The translations under genes and the position numbers were made by a program. Positions 11,500 to 23,861 of a stretch of 64,000 bases of DNA are shown piece after piece (positions within the stretch are counted from its first letter, which is position 1; each line of letters opens with the position of its first letter). The stretch is from Neckera pumila. Taxonomy: Eukaryota > Streptophyta > Bryopsida > Hypnales > Neckeraceae. Under the pieces are notes generated by a model that had not been told where the DNA came from, did no database searches, and saw only the letters and a program-made list of their open reading frames with translations. The DNA is taken from NCBI GenBank assembly GCA_963969595.1, contig OZ018415.1:4216001-4280000 (forward strand), written 5' to 3'.

Positions 11500-12318
11500 T
11501 TTTATTTTCATATTTAACTATAAGATCTTGCATTGGACTAGTATGAGAATCTTTCAAAGAAATTTCAAAGACTTTGATTGCATTGATTGCAAGATGTAAT
11601 CATTGAAAGTGATAGAAAACAAATTTTTTTGTTCTTAACTTGACTAGATTATAAAGCTTTGAATCCTTTTAACTTAAAATTTGTGTATTATAGATTATAA
11701 ATTTTTATTTTTTTATTTTGAAGAATTGAGTTGAGAATTTAGAAAAAAAGTTCAAAAAAACACCCTATCAATTAAAAGATGTTAAGTTGAAGTAGGACAA
11801 GCTAAAAGGAAAAAATAAATTTTTGATAGTTCTCAGATGGAATTGAAATACACTAATTCCAATGTTAAGATTTTTCAAAAAAGCAAATTAAACCATGTAT
11901 AACTTTTTTTTAATAGAAGTTATTAATATTGGGTTCAAAAACAAATCCAATATATTCTTTTCTCAAGAATTTGCTAAGATTGCCCACAAAACAATAAGCT
12001 TTATAACTTCCACATTACTTATTAAAGTACAATGAATAAAATAAAATACAGAAATATAATCTATAGAACATAATAAAAATAACAAAATAAAATTATTTCA
12101 AATTTTTGTGGAGTTTTTGTTGTTGTATGCATTCTCCTATTTTAGGCGTAATTTGGCATAACTTTTGTTCTTGGGTATCAATTGAAATAAAAATTATATT
12201 CTTGGAAAGCTAATCCATTTTCCAATTTTTAAAGAAGTTTCAAAAAATCTTGCCAAAAATTGAGGTCATCATATATCTACCCAAATCCTCAACAATCCCC
12301 TAAAGAGACTCTAGGGAC
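11500..12318 (-). mobile_element. TTAA-type MITE, family A, reversed degenerate copy
   Basis: Read on the minus strand from a TTAA at 12319-12322, it begins GTCCCTAGAG and follows family A order: GACCTCAATTTTTGGCAAGA, TTAGCTTTCCAAGAATATAA, CAAGAACAAAAGTTATGCC, and late ATCTTGCAATCAATGC near 11590. The distal end is obscured by the microsatellite at 11388-11494. Confidence 0.65.
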
Positions 12319-12329
12319 TTAATGAGTTA

Positions 12330-13790
12330 ATAAATACCAAGTAATCAAGAAAAATTTAAATCTATAGGTAATTCAATGTCAAGGTCTTGCCTTCACAAAT
12401 TTTATAATATTGACATATCTAAAATATAATTGGATTTTATTATATTGAATTTTTGCCTTCTTATTTATTTTGAATGGAACAGGCTCAAATGATACTTTGG
12501 CTCCATATCTAATTAATATTACATTGTTTCAAAAGATTATTCTCCAATTGGCTCAAAATTTGATGTAAATTAAGGAATATACAACCAAAATTACCACTTG
12601 AAATGAATGTAAAATGATTGTATCCTATACTTTTCAACTCTGTGGGACATGTAATATTCTATGAGACTTATGATTTAATATGGCTATGTTGAAATGTTCT
12701 AATAGTGAGGGTTCAATATCATTCACTTGCAAAATTAATGTCAACAAGGTTGATACATTTGTAGTGATTATTTATTTTATTAGAAAAATAAAGATTTGAT
12801 AAATACAAAAAATAAATAAACTAATTCCTCCTTCTTCTAAGGCATTTATGTTAAAAAATATATTTTGCACATTGTATTGCCTACCTACGATACTATTATC
12901 TTGTTGGTTGAAATTAATACAATACTCTACTAAGTTAAAATACTATGACTTTGGTAAGTTAATGGGCTACACGCATTAATATTATAAACTAATTATTTAG
13001 TGTAAAGATATACTACCCTATTTCTACCACAATTTAGTTGCTAGCCTATTTGTACCACTTTGTATCACTAGTATACACTTCAAATTTTGAAATGTACATT
13101 GTTAGTACATGAGGGATTAAGGTGCCACAAATGACATGTTTGAATCACATGGCACAAATTAGTAAGTGGTGAACCAAGCCTGCATCCAAGTTCACATGAA
13201 AACCACCGTATAAACTATGTTAAACCAATCTTTGACAAGCCACAATCCACCCATGGTAGGCACTTGGGAATGACCCATTAGAGTCTTACATCAATCCATG
13301 ACAAAAAAAATTTAATAAATGAGATTAGGACTACATTAGATTGGTTAGTAGCCAAAATCAATGCCTTGGGTGATGGTGATGGAATTATTAGTGATTGCTT
13401 AAGTGTTGTCCAATTTTCAATGTAGATTCATCACAAGAAGTGATTTTTGTATTCCTTCATATTGTGGTCATGCTAGAAAATATTGTGATTGCTTTAGGTA
13501 GTAAGATGCCCACCATGGATACACTTTTTGCTAGTTATGGTGTAATCTAGAGACTCTTTTAGATCAATTGGGCAACACACTTCAAAAAATTCATAACAAA
13601 TTCATACTTTGTCGGAAAAAAATTAAAAAAAAAATCAATTGCTCTCTTCATTTCTCTCATATGTCATTGCATAATTTTTTTTTATTTTTTTATTTTTTTT
13701 TCTGATGGCAACAGGGCTGAAACCACTGACTCGTTCTGCCTGTCATAGTCTCGTTTACCTAAAACCCTACTGATTCAAACTCAAGAGACG
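12330..13790. other. AT-rich spacer, no gene seen
   Basis: No open frame of note and no recognised transposon termini. A T-rich block at 13670-13705 immediately precedes the GC-rich start region of the first cyclin gene. Confidence 0.4.
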
Positions 13791-13958
13791 ATAAGCCCAG
13801 TTTAGTTCGAGAGACGCCGGAGCACTCCGAAACTCCCCGCATTCATTCCCCTGCGCCTCGTGATTTCCGGCCTCGCAGTGCCTGCGCTTCGATCGCAATG
13901 GCGATGGCGGACAAGGCGGCGTCGAAATTTTCGATTATAGAAAATCCCATTATAGCTG
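13790..13958 (+). promoter_or_regulatory. GC-rich leader with possible first exon of cyclin gene 1
   Basis: A GC-rich leader is followed by an ATG in good context (13898; GCAATGGCGATGG) and 20 codons ending at a strong donor, AGCTG|GTGAGT (13958). Its phase joins in frame with an acceptor at GTAG|ATGG (15198) but not with the better acceptor at 15244. It may therefore be an alternative coding first exon, an untranslated exon with a small upstream frame, or a separate short gene. Confidence 0.45.
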
Positions 13959-14699
13959 GTGAGTGCTTGACTGCTTGACACTTCCTGACGGAGAGCCGAG
14001 ATGGTACCGTTGTTGTTTTTTTCCTTTTTTTGAAAACGAACTTATTGTGGAATGATTTTTCTTACTTAGGGTGGACGGAATGATCATCATCGCATCATCA
14101 CGGGAACTCACATCAGCATCTCTCTCCCGCTTTTCCTATTTCGGTCCTAAGCTTAATACGGCGAGATTCTGCGTTTTGTTCACTTTGACAATATTGATTC
14201 CTGTTGACGAGAGTCCTGTTCTGGCTTTGTCGGAATGGGAGGTGTTTCGGCGCTGAAGAAGGGGGGCAGGGTAGAGTAGGGTAGGGTATATTCGAGATTC
14301 GGTACTGTAGTGGAGAGGAGCACTTACTACTGTGTCTATGATGTGACGCGATTCTGTGTTTTGTGCATGAAGCTTGATGAGAGTGTGAATTTTTATGGTT
14401 CAAGTTTGGGATGAGGACGTTGAGAGCTTGTTTTGGTGGGATGGTGGCGGCGGGGAATGTGATGTTCGGGGTTAGAAAGGGGGTTGGTGTGTGGTGGTGG
14501 TGGAGTGTAGGGAGTCTTTGGGGAGAGAGATGAGGCGTGTTGGCGATTTTTATTAGTCGTAGAGTTCGCAGGTGTGGAGTGCAACCCTAGCTAGTATGGG
14601 AGTGTAGGAAAGAGTCTCGGAGGCGGGGTGAGGGAGGGAGGAGGGAGGGGAAGGGCTGTAATGGATGGGAGCGTAATGGCTTAATAAGAGCTGGACAGG

Positions 14700-16684
14700 A
14701 TGCCGCCCGCGTGCTCCACTCCGGGACTTCTAGGGGAGCATGGAAGCACTGTGGAAGATCGATTGCTCGGTGTAAGGTACGAAGGATCTGACCTCTGTGC
14801 GCGTGGTGAGAATTGGTTTTGAAACATTTTGGTTGTCGCGAAGAGGAAATGGAATGGACTACAAATCGTTTCGTAATTTTTGGAGGTGCATTGAATTTGC
14901 GAAGGCAGTATGGTGTCATGCAGTAGACAATGCTTTTTTGACTTTCCTAACTCCTTCATGCTTTGCATGGGAATGTTAAAACCAATGCACTGTCCACCAA
15001 TGAGTTCCTTAGTATGCTATAGTTGGTTTCTCGGTTTTCAAAGGCACTATGGTGTGTTTCTGAAGATTGTGTAGTAAACTATGCTTATTCTGACGTTCCT
15101 AACTCGAAGATTTTTATGAGGAGGTATAAACAGGCGCGCTTCAACTAATGAAATTGGTTCAAGGTTTCTATTTGAATGACATTTAGTGACATTGTAGATG
15201 GTTTAAGGACATCTAGCTTAAAGGTCTTCCGGGTGCATTGCAGGAGTAAGGGCTCCTCTTCCAAAGAGTCCTCGACCCTAACCTTCGACGTGGACGAAGA
15301 GGCGAGTGGAGCTCCGGAGCGAGAGATTCCCAAGGTGGTCCCTGTTCTTGCTTCAGTTCTGGATCGTCTTGTTGCCAGAAACGAGCAGTGTGTGAACCAG
15401 GCTGCCGTTTTCAACCCGAAGAAGCTGACGATCTTCCACGGCCTGCGTGCACCGAATATCAGCATTGTGAAATACTTGGAACGCATCTTCAAGTACACGA
15501 GTTGCAGTCCGTCATGCTTTGTAGTTGGATATATCTTCATCGATCGTCTCATTCATCGGCAGCCGGACTTGCTCGTCACTTCCCTCAACGTGCATCGCCT
15601 GTTGATTTCAAGTGTTATGGTGGCCACCAAAACTCTTGATGATGTGTAAGTTTCACGTTACATTCAATCCTCTTAATTATGACGTCTAGAATGTCATTAT
15701 TGAATATGCTGCTCACATGTCACACTGTCATTAACTGTAGCACACTTGTACAGGGTCAAACTGGAAAAGTTGTGACTCCCAGTGGCCGGGTTTATGAGGT
15801 TTGAGTGTACTTGAAAATTGTCTGGCATTTGTTGGTGAACTGTCTAACTGCCCGATCCCTTTTTCCTCATTACTGAAATCTTCTCACTTCTGTTAACTTA
15901 GCGAGGGCTTTTTTTTAACTTAGCCAGGGCTTTTTTTTCATTTTTTATGAAGTGCCGAGTGGCTATATGAAATGTTATAATAGTGCTCCAAATTTCAGCA
16001 TTCATCCACGTATTGGATAGAAAATATCACATTAGCACATATCATATGTCTATAATTCTGTTTTCATCCTCAATCTGGCGATTTCATGCAAGATCTTTTT
16101 TCAGTTTGAAGTTTTCTGGTGAAAACTTCACGGGTTTTTTCCATCTTTTAGCCAAATTAATTTTTTTGGTGTAATCTGGCACCAGAAAGCCCAAAAAAAA
16201 GCCCTGGCGAGAACACTTTGCAGATGCCCAGTGGGTTGATCATAGCTTGTACCGCTGTAGATGACTTTGCTGATATCTACCTACGATACTACTGATACTT
16301 TCTTTCGTACGCTCATTTTGCAGGCACTTCAACAATGCTTTTTTTGCTCGAGTGGGAGGTGTCAGTGTGCTCGAGTTGAATCGACTAGAACTTGAGTTTC
16401 TCTTTCGCCTTGACTTTAGGCTAACTGTGACCACCAGCGTCTTTGAGAGCTACTGCTCCTACTTTGAAAAGGAGGCGGTAACTACTGAGAAGAAGACGGA
16501 ACGGAGTCTCCCTGCATTCGGTAGTAGTGCCTCCACAAGCCCGGTCGAGAAGTCATCTAGCCTCTGGAATAGAGCATCTCCTAGACCTCAAGGGACGCCA
16601 CTAGATCAAGAGCAACTTCATGCAGAATACCAACGAACACTTGCCAGGATTGTCAACAGGGAATCATCGTCTCCAAGTTTTTGA
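14700..16684 (+). CDS. P/U-type (PHO80-like) cyclin, gene 1
   Basis: Proposed exons are 14700-14776, 15244-15645 and 16324-16684, giving about 279 residues. This class of plant cyclin is known to bind CDKA-type kinases and to respond to nutrient or hormone state. The sequence shows a cyclin core: IPKVVPVLASVLDRLV, then FHGLRAPNISI.KYLERIFKY, CSPSCFVVGYIFIDRLIHRQ, LNVHRLLISSVMVATK and NAFFARVGGVSVLELNRLEL. A roughly 70-residue Ser/Pro/Glu-rich tail follows. The intron after DDV (GATGT|GTAAGT to TGCAG|GCACTTC) is at the same place and phase as in gene 2. The N-terminal exon is the uncertain part. ATG 14700 was chosen because GGATGCCGCCCG recurs at the start of gene 2 and its donor AAG|GTACG fits the acceptor TTGCAG|GAGTAAG in phase. 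Starts at 13898 or 15176 remain possible. Confidence 0.8.
15923..16208. mobile_element. Short MITE in cyclin gene 1 intron
   Basis: Inverted ends GCCAGGGCTTTTTTTT (from 15923) and AAAAAAAAGCCCTGGC (to 16208) lie in the last intron. A partial extra copy of the left end sits just upstream (15900-15916). The interior from about 15970 to 16150 aligns with 29240-29430. No clear target duplication was found. Confidence 0.6.
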
Positions 16685-18570
16685 TACGGTCTTTCTCATC
16701 TAGTTTTACTGGGGGGGGAAATAGTACGTGGCGGGATCATGGTGCGTCGAAAAGCTCTGCTTGGTGGAGCCGATACTCCTCGATAGTGACTTCTGAATAC
16801 TGCAGCTACGTTTTTGTAACTGACTGTTTCTTGTAAAAGGACGAACCGGGCTGGAGTGCTGCTCAGGAGCCACTTATCGTAAGTTCTATGAAGAGGATGT
16901 TCCAGTTGTGTACAATTCAGGGGATGGCGACGCCCGCATCTGGTGTTTTTCATTTGTTATCGAGCTTAAGAAGTTACAAGCACTTTTTGTGCAGGAAGTG
17001 CAACATGGTGTGGTATCTGCAAAAGTGGTGACTCTTGCTATAAACTTTTCAATCTTTCCGCCCTCCGAACTCCAACTGATGCATTTGGATCAAGTTGAGT
17101 ATAAACTTTGACTGCACCTTATCTCACCATTCCTCTTTTGTGGCCTAAGGTACGGTTTCGGGTCCTGTTCATCAATATCAGCGGAAAGTCCTTGATTTCT
17201 TTCAGTGTGAACTATAGTGGATTGCCAGCATCAGATTTTACATACAGAAGAGACAAGGTGGGAGTACTGAGTTTCCGATCATGTAATGTAATTGCGACTA
17301 ATGTCGTGATATACGGGATGTAGCCAGACTGAATTTGGGGTGGTAGGTCTTTTGGTTCCATTAAATCTCTGGCGGCTTCAGCAGTAGATTTTAGAACAAA
17401 GTTGGTTGTGACGGAGAGACCTTACTGGCTTTGACCATCTGCCAGTGAGTACTGGTTTGACCCTCTAAACGCGTGGAGTACCGACATGTAGCAGCACACA
17501 ATTTTGGTTAGTCGTTGCAGTGCTCTAGACTGCAGCAAAATTGCCTCTCCAGGAGTTGAAGGCCATTGATTCTAGTGGCACGAAGACGGACGGAATGTCG
17601 ATCTGCAGGATCTGGTCCTTCTTTTTTTATCACTAATCACTTATGCTAGTCTTAAACTTATTGCTAGGGTTGTTATCTGCTTGAGACAAAGGGGCTCAAG
17701 TTGGAAAGCATCGTTGTTTAGGAGTTAAGAGAGCTATTGGGAAGTGGGTTTTAGTTCTGCTGCCAGTGTTGTCGACAGAGTTGCGGAATGCTGGCCCTCC
17801 TGCATACGTATAGATTGAAAGCATCCATCTATTCTGTATACTGTTGACATTGTAGATACTAAACGCTTGCAAAAAGTATCTGTATTTAGAGTTGAGATTT
17901 GTGTTTTATTGTATTTCGAACTGATTGTTTGCAACTTAACATCTTCTCTGCCTCATGAGTTCGGTCTTTGTGTTTTATTGTTATGTAAAGTTGTGGCGGA
18001 TAATTTGGGAATTGAGAGCACTGGTTATATGCAAATGCTGTACTGTCCAGATTGAGTTTCAGATATTAGAATGAAACAGATTATCATTTCTGTTGTTTAA
18101 TTGAAGTCATATCTGTCTCTAATCTCTACAGGACAAGGTGAAGCGCAATACGAAAGCATATGTAAATGGGAGTGCATGTGGAGCTATTGTCTAACTTTTG
18201 CTGTTCCGGTACCTGTTCATCAATTACCCCTAGTAACGTAGACGTACTCGTGAGGTATGGCCCCTCTCTGAATTGCGTCCCTTGTTTACCCCTATTATCT
18301 ACACCTATTCAAGATTAGGGGTTGAAATTTTGGACTAACGCAGATTAGGATTGTAATTGGGAGAAACAGGGTCCGTATTGGGTATGCTTACCTTATACCC
18401 TCATATATGTTTAACAAAAGCTCCGCAGATATGCTCGCATTTATACATTACCTGCCTATAGAATAGGCCTGTAGAAAGTAAAAAGAGTGGAACAAGAATT
18501 GAAATCTCTAATTCAAAGCACGTGTTTGTGAGGCTCACATTTGGATGGAACCTAAATAGCATTATTGGCC
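16685..18570. other. 3' flank of cyclin gene 1, no further gene recognised
   Basis: Base composition stays near that of the gene for more than 1 kb, which suggests a long 3' untranslated region or lost exons. None of the short open frames resembles a known protein. Confidence 0.4.
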
Positions 18571-18578
18571 ATGTTATC

Positions 18579-19128
18579 CCCTAAACGATGAGGCACATCA
18601 AGGGCAAAAGTCGTGCAAGAATGCCACTTTTCAAGGCAGTAAGGGAAAAACAAAAAAAATGTTGTTGTTTCAAAATTCAACCACACAAATTCTTACCAGA
18701 CTACCATGGGAATGTGGAAAAAATTTCAAAAACTTCACTTGTACAAATTGAAAGATTATAACATTTAAAGTTAGAAGAAAAGTTCTTCTTTGAGCTTGTC
18801 GAATGTGGCCAATAGACTTTAACTCCTAAAGAGAGATTTTTTCACTATACATGGTTTTTTTTTATATTTGCATCATATATCATGTAAGTTACATACTTGC
18901 CAAATTTCAAAATTATATGAGAAGTTTTGTACATGCTACTCAAAGCTGCCCAAGTTGGCAACAAAACTTTTGGTCCAAGCACTCAATCAAAAAAAATGAT
19001 ATTCCTACTAAGTAGGTATATGCTCATACCTTGCATCAAAATTTGAAGAGCATCCTTTCAAAAATGATATCAAACGCACCTACCTCAGGTCACATGCATA
19101 TGGTCAACAGTTAATTGGTAATTTAGGG
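18579..19128. mobile_element. TTAA-like MITE, family D (diverged)
   Basis: Ends CCCCTAAA (18579) and TTTAGGGG (to about 19129) are inverted. The outer four bases are TTAT and ATAG rather than TTAA, as expected for an old insertion. The interior is AT-rich and non-coding. Confidence 0.5.
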
Positions 19129-19392
19129 GATAGCTTACTTTAATTAATATTGTAGATTCCTTTGTATGTATGGATTTGTTATATGTAACTTTACTCCCTC
19201 AATAAAGTTAGACGGTGAAGATTATCAAGTATTGTGCTTAGTGGTTAGGGTAAGCATACAATAAATCTAAAAATGGTTTCCAAATAATTTGAAGTTTTCT
19301 TTTTCAAATAAAAATTAAATAGTATAGGAAAGAAAGAATATTGAAGGATATTGAGGAATATTGACAAAATATTCCTAGTTTTTAGTAGATGA

Positions 19393-21014
19393 ATTTCTAA
19401 AGTCCCATTGTCCCTTTGGGGGACAAAGTGGATTTCAAGTAGGCTCCTACAATCTCAGTATTTGTCACAATTATTTAAATTTTTTGAAAAGATAGAAAAA
19501 CACATCAGAATTATGGAAATATAATTTTTATTTCAATCAATGACCGGGAACAAAAGTTATGACACAAAAGTCTTTTTTTAGGTTTGGTGGGCAGAATTCC
19601 TCTCCCCCTCCAAATTTAAAAAAAAAAAAAAAATCTCATAGATTTTGTTTTATCTGCATGGGAAGCTTTGATTCATTCCGTTTGGATTTGTTATGCAAAA
19701 GTTATAGACAATCTTATTTTTTCGGGCAATTAAAACAAAAAAAATAACTTGTAGGATTCATTTTTGAATTCAATTTCTACAATTTTTGAGAATTTTTTCT
19801 TTTCACACAGTTAAAGTTTTTTGCTAGAACAATCTCATTGTTGAGATTCATGAGGTCCAATTCCATCTTAGAGCTATTAACAATTTAGTTTTTCTTGAAT
19901 CTTGAACCTACTTCTATTTAACAATTTTTTAATAAGTGGAAATTATGTATGTATTTTCTGAATTTTTATTCCTAGATTCTCAACTCAATTCTTTAAGAAA
20001 AAAAATTAGAAATTCAAAATCACTAGTGCAAAAATTTTAACCCTGAAAGTCCCATTGTCCCCACGGGGGACAAATAATATTGCGGGCCAGTTCTTGTGAC
20101 CTCAATTTTTAGTGAAACTTTTTGAAACTTTTCAATAAGATAGAAATATTGATTAGCTTTGTGGGAATATAATTTTTATTTCAAATGGTGCCCGGAGAAA
20201 AAGTTATACCATAAAAAGCCTCAAACTGAACTCGGCGGGCATCACAAAAAAATTTGCAAAAAGTAAAATTAAATGTTAATTTTTCTCTAAAATTTTATAT
20301 TTTTGTTTACATGTAAATCTTTGATTCATTTTATTTGGACTAATAATGAGAAAGGTAAGGACAGTCTTGTTTTTTGGGCAATCTAAGCCTTTTCTTGAAA
20401 AAATAAATTGTAGGATTCATTTCTGAATGCAATTTTTACAATTTTTCACAATCTTTTTTTGAGAATGTTGTATTTGCTTGCTTAAACAATCTCACCATTC
20501 AAATTATTGTGTTTCAATCCCATCTATGAGCTATTAGAATTTAGTTGTTTTTTCAATCTTGGACCTATTTCTACTTAACAATTTTTTAAAGAATGAAATT
20601 CAAGTGTGTTTTATGAATTTCTTTTCTAGACTTTCAACTCACATCTTCAACATAAAAAAATTTAAATTCAAAGTCTTTAGTGCAAATTTTTTCCATAAAT
20701 GGCGATCAAAGTCATCAAAAATTGCAGGCTAGTGTTCAAAAAAACTTTCTTTTTCAACTTTGAATGCTACTATCTTCCAATCTATACAGTCAAACTTCAT
20801 GAAATTTTTACCACATGACCTTTGACAAGTGAAGTACAAGTAACTATGGTTAGATTCTAAAAAGATGGGTTTTTTTGTATTCTTGAGTGAACGCAACAAA
20901 ATGACAGTTTTGAGTGGATTTTGATAGAAAAATGGCCTTGGGACTTTGAGGGTTAAGTTAAGATGATTCAAATCTAAGAAAATCTTGTTGAAGAAGGTGC
21001 AAAAAACTTAGGGG
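19393..21014 (+). mobile_element. TTAA-type MITE, family A, copy interrupted by another copy
   Basis: It begins near TTCTAAAGTCCCATTGTCCC (left edge mutated) and runs to 20036. After the nested element it resumes at 20957 with GTTAAGATGATTCAAATC, matching the equivalent place in the copy at 21019-21931. It ends with CTTAGGGG at 21014, apparently after an internal deletion. Confidence 0.7.
20041..20952 (+). mobile_element. TTAA-type MITE, family A, nested in a sibling copy
   Basis: Left end CCCTGAAAGTCCC and right end GGGACTTTGAGGG lie exactly between TTAA at 20037-20040 and TTAA at 20953-20956. Removing the element and one TTAA restores GCAAAAATTTTAAGTTA, the sequence found uninterrupted in the sibling copy (near 21685). 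Both the ends and the four-base duplication are therefore verified in the window. No protein is encoded. Confidence 0.85.
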
Positions 21015-21018
21015 TTAA

Positions 21019-21931
21019 CCCCTAAAGTTCAAAAGTTTATATGAGGGACTCTTGGGATTTCAAGTAGGCTTGTGTAGCCTCAATTTTTGACAAGATTTTT
21101 TGAAACCTATTTTGAAGATAGGAAATCACATTCTCTTTTAGGCAATATAATTTTTATATGAATTGGTGCCTGGGAGCAAAAGTTATGCCACCCTAAATCC
21201 AGAAAGCGCTCAAGGGGCAACACAAAAAAAATCACAAAAAATGGAACGTCTTTCATTTTATAAATTTTCCACAAAGATTATATTTTGTCTACATGTGAAG
21301 ATTTGATTCATTCTTTTTGAACTAGTAATGTATAAGTTATAGATAATCTTGTTTTTTGAGCAATCTAAGGACCTTCTTGAAAAAATATCTTGTAGAATTC
21401 ATTTTTGAATGTAATTTTCAAAAAATTCCATAGAATCTATTAGAGATGGTTAAATTTGTTTGCTAAAACAATCTTATTGTTGAAATTAGTATCTTTCAAT
21501 TCCATCTTAGAGCTGTTAATAATTTAGTTTTTCATTTAATCTTGTATCTATGCCTACTTATCAATTTTCTTAAGAATGAAATTCAAGTGTGCTTTTTGTT
21601 TATTTTTTTCCGTAACTCTCAAGTCAACTCTTCAACATTAAAAATTAGAAAAACAAAATCAATGGTGCAAAAGTTTTAAGTTAGAAAGATTCAAAGCCAA
21701 AAGAATTTGTCAAGTAAGGTGCAAAATACTTATATTCTTCAATTTAAGTCGACAAATATCTTGCAATCTACGAGGTCAAGGTTTTTGAATTTCTTTAGCA
21801 CAATTTATAAAAGTCGGTGCAAAATCCTACAATTAGAAATGGAGATTTTTCTTTTAACTTTTTAACTCTTTGCAATAGAAATGACAATTTTGAGTGTTTT
21901 TGATGAAAAAAAGGCCTTGAGACTTGAGGGG
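21019..21931 (+). mobile_element. TTAA-type MITE, family A, third copy in the cluster
   Basis: It begins CCCCTAAAG after TTAA (21015-21018), the same TTAA that ends the preceding copy. The right end GAGACTTGAGGGG is followed by GTAA, a one-base variant of TTAA. It is about 913 bp, the long form of family A, and non-coding. Confidence 0.75.
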
Positions 21932-22394
21932 GTAAATAAATACTCCACAAAGATTGATGAACCTAACTTTCAGATATGGTATTCATGTATGATGTAACAT
22001 TTAAATGAAAGTACAACAATTTTATTCTCAAAGTAGTTTCGGAGCATGAGTTTGCAATGGTTGTTGTGAATTTTTGGAATTTATGCAGAGAAAGATGTTT
22101 CTATGATATCATGGAGGAAATAACACGTGCTAATTCCTAAAGGACCATGAGTGCAGATTTTGAACAATGAATGAACAGAAATACATCCTAAACTCACTGA
22201 AATGCGTTTTTTCATCCATCAATCTTGTTTGAAGACTCTTATGTTAGTTCTTTAACATTTGTATGGTTCAAATTATGAAGATTTTGCTTTGGAAATATTC
22301 AATAACTCAAAAGGTATCCGGAGGTTTAGCCTCAAAAAGTAATTTTTTGGGTTCAAAAATGACCCTTCAAAAATGACTTGAATCAAAAAATCAA

Positions 22395-22605
22395 ATAAAG
22401 ATCTTCAAAAATCACTATAACTAGAACTCAATATTTTGAACTTATAGGAAAAAAAATCTTTTAAAAATCATAAATATTCAATCTACAATTGATTTTAGAA
22501 GGAATTTCCAATTTCTGGCTTCAAATTTTATTGAGAAATATTGGTATGTATTTTTGTTGATCTAATTGTATGGATGTGATCTATAAATAGTATTTTACAA
22601 CTATT
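22395..22605. repeat. Dispersed repeat, inverted partner of 49490-49690
   Basis: The reverse complement of 49490-49690 aligns along the segment. Shared words include AATCACTAT, TTTTGAACTTATAG, TTCAATCTACAATTGATTTT, AGAAGGAATTT and TATGGATGTGA. No ends or class were identified. Confidence 0.65.
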
Positions 22606-22948
22606 GTTTGAGAGTCATCATTAAAATATTCTTCTAACTTGCATTTTATAATAGGTCTTCACAATTTTGGAAATCTGGACACCCCTCCAGTCCTTGAGGG
22701 GCTAAGGATCATTTGCAATGATGTTATGCTCATTTACTATAGAGACTTGTTTACATGCTTTTTGGCTATGCAATCTTCATGTACCTCTTTCATTTTCCCT
22801 AAGGTATCTTTGCCCTTTTTGCAATACCATCCGCTTGCCACGAGCTTAAATAGAGTTCTTCACAGCCATTCATTGACTCAAACATTACAAGAAGAATGAG
22901 GCCTGAAGAAGGTCCCAAAATCTAGACTAGTGGTGATGCATAATTTAA

Positions 22949-23857
22949 CTCCTAAATGTATTTGATAAATTTTGGCCCAAAAACTGCTTCAAAGTACTTA
23001 AACCTCAAGCAAGGCTAAAGTCTTCATCTATATTTATTCATTTTCAAATCCAACCATAGAATCCTTTAGTTAACTTATTAGAGTACACCCTCCTAAAATT
23101 TTAGAATAAGAAACTTTACAAATTGCAAAATCAAGTCCAGCTCGAATTTAATAAAAAAAATATTTTCAACTTGTCCCAAATAGTTAGATTTCATCTTCAA
23201 ACTTTTTACACGAAAATGTATAGATCCAACAACTTGTTACTTTCCATAATATGTTGAAGAAATAAGTTGGGAATACGTATAAAATTTTCAAAAAAAAGTA
23301 TTCATCTTCATGCTTGAAAAAAATAATAAGTAGAAGGAAGTAAAGCATGATTTTAAATACTAAATTGTTAAGAATCTGGTTATAGAATTGAAAAGTGCCA
23401 ATCCCAATGGTTATAATGTTTTAATAAACAATTTACACCCAATATTCTTATTTTTTTCATAAATATTGAAAATTGAGTTAAATAAAGGACTTCAATAAAT
23501 ATTTTAGGGTAGAGATTCCATAACGGCCCAAAACTAAAACTCCTCATAAGTTTCATTTCATTAAAAAAAAATGACATGATTAAAAGCTTTCCACATATAA
23601 AGATTTAGAACAAATTTTTATTTCTTAAAGTGATTTATTTTCAATTGCCGGTCTGCCCACGGAGCAATGAAAATTATATATCACACAATAACTTTTAAAC
23701 CATGTAATCATAAATTTAAGAAAGTGTTGCATCTTAAAGCTATTCTTTGCCCATATGTTATGTGAAAATTTCAAAGTGAAAAAATAATAATTCTGTTTGT
23801 AGTGAGTTGCCCAAAATTGTTATATTGCCAAAAAAATGTTATTTGAACATTTAGGGG
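22949..23857. mobile_element. TTAA-type MITE, family C
   Basis: Left end CTCCTAAATGT follows TTAA (22945-22948). Right end ACATTTAGGGG precedes TTAA (23858-23861). The inverted ends match over 11 bases with one mismatch. The interior differs from families A and B and has no gene. Confidence 0.75.
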
Positions 23858-23861
23858 TTAA

